This document shows, piece after piece, positions 1 to 6,764 of a stretch of 13,410 nt of DNA. Source of the DNA: CAZEER01 sp964511215. Its GTDB lineage: Bacteria; Fidelibacterota; Marinisomatia; Marinisomatales; UBA1611. The stretch's first letter is position 1. Every line of letters starts with the position of its first letter. The notes beneath the pieces are model-generated. The model was not told the origin of the DNA and did no database searches. It worked only from the letters and a program-made list of their open reading frames with translations. The DNA is taken from assembly GCA_964511215.1 (NCBI GenBank), contig CAZEER010000060.1, positions 1 to 13,410 of the forward strand. The letters run 5' to 3'. Both the position numbers and the translations under genes were made by a program.

Positions 1-2
1 TT

Positions 3-662
3 GTAAGTCCCGTGACCTTTATTACGCCTATTGTTATTGAAAAATCAGTTCTTGAAACAGACTATGATGGTGATAGCCTTATGAATACAATCGAAGATAT
101 CGCCAATAATATTATCGTTGACCAAGAAGATTATGATGAATCATTTAACCACTGGCGTGGTGCAATAGAGGGTGTAGTTGCCATGGATACAATTCCAGGT
201 TATACACCACCAGTGGTCGTTGGATATATTAATTATGGAGAAGTAGACATGTGGGGTTATGATGCAAGCATAACTGCTCTTATTAATCTGGAGTGGTCAC
301 TGGATCTGACTTATTCTCATCTGGGTATGACAGAATTTTTAAATCCTATTACAAACTCTAAAGATCCCATTAACGCACCCCGACATAAAGTCGGAATGAA
401 ATTTCAATATAACCCAAGGCGCTGGCCTGCCACCGCTTCATTAAATGCTCGGTACGTAGATGGGTTTAAATGGTCATCCGGCATTTATTTTGGGAATATC
501 AAACCCTATACAATATTTGACATTCACTTAGGCTATGAAATTAATAAATACCTAAAAATGAATTTTACTGTTTCGAACCTGTTAGACCATAAACACACTG
601 AGATTATCGGTGGTCCATCACTGGGACGAGTTATGATTTTAAGACTACAAACGAAATTCTAA
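3..662 (+). CDS. TonB-dependent outer-membrane receptor, C-terminal part (5' end outside window)
   Basis: The frame is open to the left edge, so this is the last ~220 residues of a longer protein; the GTG at 12 is just an internal valine codon. The segment has the alternating aromatic/polar pattern of outer-membrane beta-strands. It also carries landmarks of TonB-dependent receptor barrels: an N-Y-G-E-V-D-M-W-G-Y-D strand, the N-A-P-R-H-K-V motif that precedes late strands, a Y-T-I-F-D-I-H-L-G-Y strand, and an N-L-L-D-H turn. The protein ends on phenylalanine (L-Q-T-K-F), the usual C-terminal signature recognised by the BAM machinery. Such receptors import siderophores, vitamins, glycans or other large substrates using TonB energy. 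The plug domain and TonB box are outside the window, so the substrate cannot be predicted. It lies just upstream of a CoA-thioester catabolic cluster, but a functional link is only a guess. Confidence 0.85.
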   Translation, partial: VSPVTFITPIVIEKSVLETDYDGDSLMNTIEDIANNIIVDQEDYDESFNHWRGAIEGVVAMDTIPGYTPPVVVGYINYGEVDMWGYDASITALINLEWSLDLTYSHLGMTEFLNPITNSKDPINAPRHKVGMKFQYNPRRWPATASLNARYVDGFKWSSGIYFGNIKPYTIFDIHLGYEINKYLKMNFTVSNLLDHKHTEIIGGPSLGRVMILRLQTKF

Positions 663-771
663 TTCAAAACAAAAATCTGATCAACCTGATGTGATTGCAC
701 ATGGGATGTTAATCATGGGATCTCTAGAGTACGCATTAATCGATAACATCAACACAATGATAAAAAATTAA
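661..771 (+). pseudogene. Relic of a MaoC-type (hot-dog fold) enoyl-CoA dehydratase
   Basis: A 36-codon open frame runs from 661 to a TAA at 769-771, in a different frame from the receptor that stops at 662. Its middle reads P-D-V-I-A-H-G-M-L-I-M-G-S-L-E-Y-A-L, which closely matches the segment of MaoC-type dehydratases holding the conserved H-G-M after the hydratase aspartate/histidine region. MaoC domains normally have about 60-100 residues before this segment and several dozen after it; both are missing. The region upstream is receptor sequence, and none of the frames I read downstream continues the domain. I read it as an internal fragment left by deletion, not a working gene. MaoC hydratases act on enoyl-CoA thioesters, which suits the catabolic cluster that follows, so it may once have belonged to it. 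The call rests on one short motif recognised by eye. Confidence 0.5.
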
Positions 772-796
772 CTGGTTATTCAATTATAGATATATC

Positions 797-1804
797 ATGA
801 ATACACAAAAAAAAGAAAAAACCATTAATCGATTCACCCAACATGCAGGTGTTGAATTTCCTATTATATGTGGCGCAATGTACCCTTGCTCTAATCCGGA
901 ACTGGTAGCTTCAGCATCAAAAGGTGGTGGAATGGCTATCCTGCAACCAATAAGCCTTACATATGTACATGGTTATGATTTGAGAGAAGGAATTAAATAT
1001 ATTAGGTCCCTTACAGATAAGCCCATAGGGTTTAATGCGCTCATTGAAAAGGGAAGTAAAAAATATATAAACCGTATGTCTGCTTGGATTGATATAGCTC
1101 TTGAAGAAAATATTCGTTTTTTTGTCACATCTCTTGGTAAACCAGATTGGGTCTGTGAAAAAGTTCATCAGGTAGGGGGTTTTGTTTATCATGATATTAT
1201 AAACCGTCTCTGGGCACAAAAGGGTCAAGACTGCGGTGTAGATGGACTAATTTGTGTAAATAATCGTGCTGGAGGACACTTAGGTAATGACTCAATGGAA
1301 AATATGTATAATGATCTCCATGACTTAGGACTACCTTTAATATGTGCCGGTGGAATAGGGAGTGAAAATGAATTATCGGAAGCAATAGATATAGGTTATG
1401 ATGGCGTCCAAATGGGAACACGTTTTATTGCAACCACGGAGTGTAATACACCTGAAGACTATAAGAATGCAATTGTAAATTCCTGTGAGGATGATATTGT
1501 TTCAACTACCAGAATTACTGGTGTACCTATATCTGTTATTAAATCAAATAATTTTAAAAAGGAGAATTCTTGGCTAATGCAAAAGTTACTAAGAAGTAGA
1601 TTTAAACATCAGGCTAGAATGATGTTAAATCTTAATACCTTTTTACGTTTAAAATATTTATCAAGGAATAATAATTCGAAAAATATTCAAAAAAAGAAAC
1701 AATACTACTCAGCGGGTAAAAGTGTCCATACTGTAGAGAGTATTGAATCGGCAACAATGATAATGCGCAGACTCGGTGAATCTTTATCTATAAATAAAGA
1801 GTAG
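797..1804 (+). CDS. Nitronate monooxygenase-family FMN protein (NMO / 2-nitropropane dioxygenase-like)
   Basis: The 335-residue protein is a TIM-barrel flavoprotein of the nitronate monooxygenase / FabK superfamily. Visible landmarks are the N-terminal F-P-I-I-C-G-A-M (residues 21-28), where the family usually has P-I-x-x-A-P-M; the R-A-G-G-H-L-G loop with H161, the position of the conserved active-site histidine; the phosphate-binding A-G-G-I-G-S (184-189); and G-V-Q-M-G-T-R-F (203-210). True nitronate monooxygenases oxidise propionate-3-nitronate or alkyl nitronates with FMN and oxygen. Many relatives instead work on CoA or ACP thioesters, such as FabK, or IpdC in steroid-ring degradation. 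Since this gene heads a CoA-thioester cluster and lies only 7 bases before atuA, I infer a flavin-dependent reductase or dehydrogenase acting on an acyl-CoA intermediate rather than nitronate detoxification. The ATG start has no strong ribosome-binding site. The C-terminal ~80 residues are lysine-rich and less recognisable. Confidence 0.85.
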   Translation: MNTQKKEKTINRFTQHAGVEFPIICGAMYPCSNPELVASASKGGGMAILQPISLTYVHGYDLREGIKYIRSLTDKPIGFNALIEKGSKKYINRMSAWIDIALEENIRFFVTSLGKPDWVCEKVHQVGGFVYHDIINRLWAQKGQDCGVDGLICVNNRAGGHLGNDSMENMYNDLHDLGLPLICAGGIGSENELSEAIDIGYDGVQMGTRFIATTECNTPEDYKNAIVNSCEDDIVSTTRITGVPISVIKSNNFKKENSWLMQKLLRSRFKHQARMMLNLNTFLRLKYLSRNNNSKNIQKKKQYYSAGKSVHTVESIESATMIMRRLGESLSINKE

Positions 1805-1811
1805 TAATACT

Positions 1812-3602
1812 ATGTACGATAAGAAAAAAATTAGAATTGGCTGCGCGTCGGCATTCTGGGGTGATACTTCTACAGCTGCAAAACAACTAGTGCAACAAGG
1901 AAACCTTGATTACCTAGTTTTTGATTTTTTGGCAGAAGTCACTATGTCCATTCTTGCGGGTGCTAAAATGAAAAACCCTGACATGGGATATGCAACTGAT
2001 TTTGTAAAACAAATCGGTCCTCTTTTGGGACAGGTTAAAGAAAAAAAGATTAAAATACTATCCAATGCTGGCGGAATAAACCCTGATGCTTGCAAAATAA
2101 TATTGCAAAACAAGGCAAAAAAAATGGGAATAAAATTAAATATTGCAGTTGTGAGCGGCGACAATCTGACATCGCAACTTTCTATACTTAAAGAGGAAGG
2201 AATTACTGAGATGGAAAGTAATGATCCTCTCCCCGATTCATGTTTAAGCATCAACGCATACCTTGGGGCACCAGGAATTGTAAAAGCATTAGAGCAAGGA
2301 GCAGACATTGTAATCACTGGTCGATGTGTTGATAGCGCATTGGTCCTTGCACCTCTCATGTATGAATTTAATTGGAGCGAAGCAGACTATGACCTTCTTT
2401 CAAGCGGTAGTCTTGCAGGACATATAATCGAATGTGGTGCCCAATGCACTGGAGGCAATTTTACAGATTGGGAAAAAGTGCAAGGATTTGATGATATGGG
2501 TTTCCCTTTTGTTGATGTTTTTCCAAATGGAGAATTTATTGTTTCCAAACCAAAAGGCACTGGAGGAATGGTCACTTTCGGTACAGTAGCTGAACAGTTT
2601 CTCTACGAAATAGGAAATCCGGCAGAATATATACTGCCTGACGTAGTATGTAACTTTACTGAAGTAACCATTGATGATTTAGGCTCTGACCAAGTAATGG
2701 TCAAAGGAGCAAAAGGTTTTCCCCCCACAGATCATTATAAAGTATCGGCGACCTACATGAATGGATATCGTATAGCAGGTACATTGGTAATTGGCGGAAA
2801 GAATGCAAAAAGAAAAGGCAAAATAATTGCAGAAGCAATACTAAAAAAGTGCTCACGTATCCTAAAAGAGAATGATTATACTCCTTTCACAAATACTTCA
2901 TATGATCTACTTGGATCTGATTCAATCTATGGATCAAAACAATCTCGAGTTAATTCAAAAGAGATTGTCTTAAGAGTATTAGCTAGGCACCCAAAAAAGA
3001 AAGCCTTAATAATTGTATCAAGAGAAATGGCTCAAGCTGCTACCGGAATGGCTGCAGGTGTGATGAATTACCTAGGAGGTCGCCCACCGGTATCGCCCTC
3101 CATTCATCTTTTTTCTTTTTTATTAAGAAAAGACCAGGTTGATATTAAAATGGATATCAATGGTAAATCAATTTCAATTTACCCAAAGACAAATGGAGGA
3201 TATAATACTTCTACAGCTAAAAAAGATTCTGATACGAATAAAACAATTGAAACAGAGTTTTATACTCCACTTATCAACCTTGCATATGCTCGAAGTGGAG
3301 ATAAAGGTGACCATGCCAATATTGGCGTGATTGCAAGGGAACCTCATTATTTCCCTTTTATCGATAGCGCTCTAAGCGCGGATTCCACATCACACTATTT
3401 CAGGCATGTTTTAAAAGGTCACGTTTTAAAATGGAAAGTTCCAGGAATAAATGGAATTAATTTTCTTTTAAAAAATTCTCTTGGTGGTGGCGGGATGGCA
3501 AGCCTAAACATTGATCCTCAAGGTAAATGCTATGCACAGCAACTGCTTGAGTATCCTGTACCGGTATCCAAAGAAATTTTAGAAGAGATAGAAAAGCAAT
3601 GA
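1812..3602 (+). CDS. atuA: Acyclic terpene utilization protein AtuA family (DUF1446 fused to AtuA-like C-terminal domain)
   Basis: The 596-residue protein has two domains. Residues ~6-450 match the DUF1446/AtuA core, opening with I-R-I-G-C-A-S-A-F-W-G-D and the D-Y-L-V-F-D-F-L-A-E motif; the middle carries the glycine-rich D-I-V-I-T-G-R-C-V-D-S-A (about 166-177). Residues ~480-596 match the AtuA-like small domain, with its hallmark A-R-S-G-D-K-G-D (493-500) followed by A-N-I-G-V-I-A-R and a late L-G-G-G-G segment. In many bacteria the two domains are separate genes; here they are fused. AtuA is needed for growth of Pseudomonas on citronellol and related terpenes, but its reaction has not been defined to my knowledge. 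The next genes encode a LiuC/AtuE-like hydratase and an AtuD-like dehydrogenase, which strengthens the family call. No carboxylase genes accompany it, unlike the classical atu operon. The symbol denotes the family and does not prove a terpene substrate. Confidence 0.88.
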   Translation: MYDKKKIRIGCASAFWGDTSTAAKQLVQQGNLDYLVFDFLAEVTMSILAGAKMKNPDMGYATDFVKQIGPLLGQVKEKKIKILSNAGGINPDACKIILQNKAKKMGIKLNIAVVSGDNLTSQLSILKEEGITEMESNDPLPDSCLSINAYLGAPGIVKALEQGADIVITGRCVDSALVLAPLMYEFNWSEADYDLLSSGSLAGHIIECGAQCTGGNFTDWEKVQGFDDMGFPFVDVFPNGEFIVSKPKGTGGMVTFGTVAEQFLYEIGNPAEYILPDVVCNFTEVTIDDLGSDQVMVKGAKGFPPTDHYKVSATYMNGYRIAGTLVIGGKNAKRKGKIIAEAILKKCSRILKENDYTPFTNTSYDLLGSDSIYGSKQSRVNSKEIVLRVLARHPKKKALIIVSREMAQAATGMAAGVMNYLGGRPPVSPSIHLFSFLLRKDQVDIKMDINGKSISIYPKTNGGYNTSTAKKDSDTNKTIETEFYTPLINLAYARSGDKGDHANIGVIAREPHYFPFIDSALSADSTSHYFRHVLKGHVLKWKVPGINGINFLLKNSLGGGGMASLNIDPQGKCYAQQLLEYPVPVSKEILEEIEKQ

Positions 3603-3727
3603 CAGTATCCATCGTGCGAAAAGCTAGAGAAATTGATGGGGGAAATTTGCAGGCACAAGAGCAAGAAACCTTAGAACTATTTAATCTTTTTCCCAGCATT
3701 ATTACAAATCAAAACACCATATATTGA
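3599..3727 (+). CDS. Possible small protein of 42 residues, overlapping the atuA stop
   Basis: An ATG at 3599-3601 overlaps the TGA stop of the AtuA gene (ATGA), a layout typical of translational coupling, and opens a 42-codon frame ending in TGA at 3725-3727. The peptide is hydrophilic with an acidic/glutamine-rich middle (Q-A-Q-E-Q-E-T-L-E-L-F). It has no signal peptide, membrane segment or cysteine motif, and I do not recognise it. It fills most of the 172-base space between atuA and the crotonase gene, the only sizeable gap inside this otherwise tight cluster. It could be a real small protein, the 5' remnant of a deleted cluster gene, or a chance frame. The overlap and position are observed; any function is unknown. 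Confidence 0.25.
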   Translation: MTVSIVRKAREIDGGNLQAQEQETLELFNLFPSIITNQNTIY

Positions 3728-3762
3728 AACCCAATAGTTTTGGCATTGCCAGAATTTAATAA

Positions 3763-3767
3763 AAGGA
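3763..3767 (+). promoter_or_regulatory. Ribosome-binding site of the crotonase gene
   Basis: AAGGA lies 7 bases before the ATG at 3775. It is one of the clearer Shine-Dalgarno sites in this cluster and supports that start. It also suggests that the crotonase is translated independently of the upstream atuA gene, despite the likely shared transcript. Confidence 0.6.
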
Positions 3768-3774
3768 TAATACT

Positions 3775-4575
3775 ATGACATTCCTTCCTGAAACAAAAAA
3801 TTGCATCCTCGATCTGGAAGATGGTTGGTTAACCATTTGGTTTAATCGGCCCGAAAAACGTAATGCCCTTTCTGATGGATTATTAAAAGATGTAAAATCC
3901 ACATTAAAATCGGTGGAGAAAAACCGATCTGTTAGAGGAATACTTTTTCGAGGGAAAGATGGTTTTTTTTGTGCTGGAGCAGATCTAAAAGGCTTTAAAA
4001 AAATTGTTTCAGGAGTAGAGGGCGCTAGGGAATTAGCGATTAAAATGAGTACCCAGGTCGGTGCTATTTTTGAACAAATTAGCAAAACACCTCAAGTTAC
4101 TGTTTCAGCAGTAGAGGGCGCTGGAATGGCTGGTGGTTTTGGAATTGCATGCGCAACAGATATCCTAATTACTATGAAAGACGCACGCTATGCTCTCACT
4201 GAAACAAAGATTGGGTTAACACCTGCACAGATTGCACCCTACGTTTTAAACCGTTTGGGTTTTGCTCAAGCAAGAAAACTTATGCTCTTAGGAAATACAT
4301 TCAACGGACAAAAAGCATTTGAAATGGGCATGGCTGACTATATCGCTGATAATGAAGAAGAATTAAACTCTCACATAAATGATATAAAAGAACAGGTTAA
4401 AAAATGTGCTCCCAATGCCATTGCAGTTACTAAAAAAACTATTTCAGCAAATCATGCTATTGACCTTAAGATAGCCGCTGAATTATTTTCTGACTGTATA
4501 GTACACGAAGAAGGTCGCGAAGGCCTCACTTCATTCTTTGAAAAAAGAAAACCCTATTGGAACATGAAAAAATAA
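3775..4575 (+). CDS. Enoyl-CoA hydratase/isomerase family, LiuC/AtuE-like (methylglutaconyl- or isohexenylglutaconyl-CoA hydratase type)
   Basis: A 266-residue crotonase, the usual family length. Visible landmarks are the CoA-binding N-R-P-E-K-R-N-A-L (24-32), the first oxyanion-hole strand F-C-A-G-A-D-L (65-71), the second oxyanion turn E-G-A-G-M-A-G-G-F-G-I-A (114-125), and L-T-E-T-K-I-G-L-T-P-A (141-151). Glutamate 143 occupies the place of Glu164 in rat enoyl-CoA hydratase, but the Glu144 position is glycine 123. From memory, that glycine, together with the T-E-x-x-x-G-L-x-P-A-x-I-x-P-Y pattern, is typical of bacterial LiuC/AtuE hydratases of leucine and terpene degradation. The enzyme therefore probably hydrates a 3-branched enoyl-CoA, with a water-activation scheme unlike the classical two-glutamate one. 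The gene ends 2 bases before the next ATG, so it is likely co-transcribed with the dehydrogenase. The exact substrate is not determinable from sequence. Confidence 0.85.
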   Translation: MTFLPETKNCILDLEDGWLTIWFNRPEKRNALSDGLLKDVKSTLKSVEKNRSVRGILFRGKDGFFCAGADLKGFKKIVSGVEGARELAIKMSTQVGAIFEQISKTPQVTVSAVEGAGMAGGFGIACATDILITMKDARYALTETKIGLTPAQIAPYVLNRLGFAQARKLMLLGNTFNGQKAFEMGMADYIADNEEELNSHINDIKEQVKKCAPNAIAVTKKTISANHAIDLKIAAELFSDCIVHEEGREGLTSFFEKRKPYWNMKK

Positions 4576-4577
4576 AA

Positions 4578-5729
4578 ATGAAATTAACTGAAGAACATCA
4601 ATCACTTTATAAAACCGTAAAAGATTTTGCAGTAAATGAAATCAAGCCCTTTGCAGAGGAGTGGGAAAAAGATGGGAAATTTCCAGCCCATGCACTTTTC
4701 AAAAAAATGGGGAATCTCGATCTTCTAGGTATAACAAAAAATCAAGAATCAGGAGGTATGGGACTAGACTACAGTTATGGAATGGTCTTTGCTGAAGCAT
4801 TAGGTCATGGATTGGATAGCGGCGTAGTGACAAGTATTGGTGTGCAAACAGACATGGCGACACCAGCACTTAATATATTTGGTTCCAAGGAATTGAAGGA
4901 AGAATTTTTAAGACCTGCAATTACAGGTGATTATGTTACATCAATTGCTGTAAGTGAGCATGGTGGAGGATCTGATGTCGCTGCGCTTAAGACCTTTGCG
5001 AAAAAAGATGGAGACGACTATATCATAAATGGTCAAAAAATGTGGATAACTAATGCCACACAAGCTAATTTTTTCTGCACCCTAGTAAATACCAGCGAAG
5101 GATCACCTCATAGAAACAAATCACTAATTATTATTCCTTCGGATATTTCGGGTGTTAGTGTTGGTAATAAAATTGATAAATTAGGACTGCGTTCATCAGA
5201 TACTGCTCCTATATATTTTGATAATGTAAGGGTACCGCAAAGATATCGCATAGGGAAAGAAGGCGATGGTTTTATGATGCAGATGCAACAATTTCAAGAA
5301 GAACGAATTTTTCTTTCTGCTAGCTCCCTTATAGTTTTAGATGACTGCATCAAACAAACAATTGATTTTTGTAGTGAACGGCGCGCATTTGGGAAAAAAA
5401 TAATTGACAACCAATCCATACAATTTCGATTAGCAGAACTTCAGACTGAGATCGAGGCCCTACGTGCTCTTATTTATAGAGCATGTGAAGAATTTGTTGA
5501 AGGTAAAGACATGATCTATCTTGCTTCAATGGCGAAATTAAAAAGTGGTAGGTTGATCCGGGAAGTTGCAGATACTTGTCTCCAGTATTGGGGAGGGATG
5601 GGCTTCACTTGGGAAAACCCTTTGTCAAAAGTCTACCGAGATGGTCGACTGATATCAATAGGAGGTGGTACAGACGAGATGATGTTAGGAATCATTTGCA
5701 AACAAATGGGTATTTCAAGGAAAAATTAA
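4578..5729 (+). CDS. Acyl-CoA dehydrogenase, isovaleryl/citronellyl-CoA type
   Basis: A 383-residue FAD-dependent acyl-CoA dehydrogenase of full family length. The ATG at 4578, two bases after the crotonase stop, fits better than the upstream in-frame TTG at 4557: it starts at the conserved L-T-E-E-H helix. Landmarks are the first signature A-V-S-E-H-G-G-G-S-D-V (125-135), M-W-I-T-N-A (155-160), L-G-L-R-S-S-D-T (202-209), the FAD/dimer R-R-A-F-G-K-K-I (268-275), and the C-terminal Q-Y-W-G-G-M-G-F (337-344) with Y-R-D-G-R (353-357). The catalytic glutamate of short- and medium-chain enzymes (in I-Y-E-G-T) is replaced by glycine 363 in I-G-G-G-T. Glutamate 242, in Q-E-E-R, instead sits where isovaleryl-CoA dehydrogenase has its base (D-L-E-R). 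This points to a branched substrate, as for AtuD or isovaleryl-CoA dehydrogenase. Electrons would pass to an electron-transfer flavoprotein not seen here. Confidence 0.88.
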   Translation: MKLTEEHQSLYKTVKDFAVNEIKPFAEEWEKDGKFPAHALFKKMGNLDLLGITKNQESGGMGLDYSYGMVFAEALGHGLDSGVVTSIGVQTDMATPALNIFGSKELKEEFLRPAITGDYVTSIAVSEHGGGSDVAALKTFAKKDGDDYIINGQKMWITNATQANFFCTLVNTSEGSPHRNKSLIIIPSDISGVSVGNKIDKLGLRSSDTAPIYFDNVRVPQRYRIGKEGDGFMMQMQQFQEERIFLSASSLIVLDDCIKQTIDFCSERRAFGKKIIDNQSIQFRLAELQTEIEALRALIYRACEEFVEGKDMIYLASMAKLKSGRLIREVADTCLQYWGGMGFTWENPLSKVYRDGRLISIGGGTDEMMLGIICKQMGISRKN

Positions 5730-5753
5730 ATGAAAGATAATTTTTTGATTTGA

Positions 5754-5758
5754 TAGGA
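5754..5758 (+). promoter_or_regulatory. Ribosome-binding site fixing the start of the AcuI/YhdH-like gene
   Basis: TAGGA at 5754-5758 is followed by six bases and then ATG at 5765. It lies inside the longer in-frame stretch that begins at a TTG at 5750, so translation more likely begins at 5765. The resulting N-terminus (M-D-F-K-A-L) also matches the start of YhdH-family proteins. Confidence 0.55.
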
Positions 5759-5764
5759 ATAGTC

Positions 5765-6748
5765 ATGGATTTTAAAGCATTAATTACATCACAAAAAGCA
5801 GATGGCACATTTGAAAATAAAGTTGAAAAAAAATCTCTTAATGATTTACCCAATGGTGATCTATTAGTTAGAGTTGAATATTCTTCTTTAAATTATAAGG
5901 ATGCACTTTCAGCATCAGGAGTAAAAGGCATTACAAAAGAATATCCACATACTCCTGGTATTGATGTAGCAGGAATTGTTGAAAAATCTGAGAACAATAA
6001 TTTTGATTATGGAGAAAAAGTAATTGTTAGTGGGTTTGACCTCGGAATGAATACAAGTGGTGGGTTTGCCGAATATGTTCGTGTTCCTAGCAGTTGGGCT
6101 GTAAAATGCCCAGATTCCCTTAGTACTAAAGATTCCATGATGATCGGTACTGCAGGATTAACAGCTGGATTATGTATAGCAGAGATAGAAAACCAAATCT
6201 CATTAGATGGGCTGAAGGTAGTAGTAAGTGGCGCAACAGGCGGAGTTGGTTGTATAGCAGTAAAACTTCTATCCTTACTAAATGCTGAAGTAACAGGGAT
6301 AACAGGAAAACAAGGACAAGACCATTTTTTACAAAATATTGGTTGTTCTGAAATTATTCAAAGAGAAGAATTTATTGAGTCTACCCGCGTACCTCTAAAT
6401 AAAGGTCTATATGATGCTGCCGTAGATGTAGCAGGAGGTAATATGCTTTCTTGTATTATTGCGAGTATGAAATATAATGGTATAATTACTGCCTGTGGAA
6501 ATGTCGCAGGGCCTAAGTTTGAGACAACCGTTTTTCCTTTTATTTTAAGGGGTAATCGATTAATTGGAATTGATTCTGCTACTAGTTCAATAAGATACAG
6601 AAAAAAAATATGGAATAATTTTTCATCAATTTGGAAATTAAACAACCTGAGTGATATTTGTAAAATAGTAAACCTAAATGATTTAATTGCTGAAATTGAT
6701 AAAATATTATTAGGTCAACAAATTGGCAGAATAATAGTAGAAATATAA
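5765..6748 (+). CDS. acuI: Acryloyl-CoA reductase family (YhdH/AcuI-type NADPH-dependent medium-chain reductase)
   Basis: A 327-residue zinc-independent medium-chain dehydrogenase/reductase. It follows E. coli YhdH along its length: F-K-A-L-I near the start, Y-S-S-L-N-Y-K-D-A-L (39-48), P-G-I-D-V-A-G (64-70), S-G-G-F-A-E-Y (98-104), M-M-I-G-T-A-G-L-T-A (125-134), the Rossmann loop S-G-A-T-G-G-V-G (155-162), and F-P-F-I-L-R-G near 265, where YhdH has M-P-F-I-L-R. The family reduces toxic acryloyl-CoA to propionyl-CoA with NADPH. In marine bacteria it is known from DMSP and acrylate catabolism, and in others from 3-hydroxypropionate assimilation. Here it closes the AtuA/crotonase/dehydrogenase cluster, 35 bases after the dehydrogenase stop, so it may reduce an acryloyl-type intermediate or a product of that pathway. 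The propionyl-CoA formed would feed the mutase encoded ~2.7 kb downstream. The family call is strong; the in vivo substrate is inferred. Confidence 0.85.
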   Translation: MDFKALITSQKADGTFENKVEKKSLNDLPNGDLLVRVEYSSLNYKDALSASGVKGITKEYPHTPGIDVAGIVEKSENNNFDYGEKVIVSGFDLGMNTSGGFAEYVRVPSSWAVKCPDSLSTKDSMMIGTAGLTAGLCIAEIENQISLDGLKVVVSGATGGVGCIAVKLLSLLNAEVTGITGKQGQDHFLQNIGCSEIIQREEFIESTRVPLNKGLYDAAVDVAGGNMLSCIIASMKYNGIITACGNVAGPKFETTVFPFILRGNRLIGIDSATSSIRYRKKIWNNFSSIWKLNNLSDICKIVNLNDLIAEIDKILLGQQIGRIIVEI

Positions 6749-6764
6749 TTTATTAATTATAAAA

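Noticed and set aside
1910..2359. A 149-codon minus-strand open frame opposite the AtuA gene.
   Set aside because: It lies wholly within the well-supported AtuA coding sequence, its translation matches no family I know, and it has no ribosome-binding site or neighbours on that strand. It is a shadow of codon bias.
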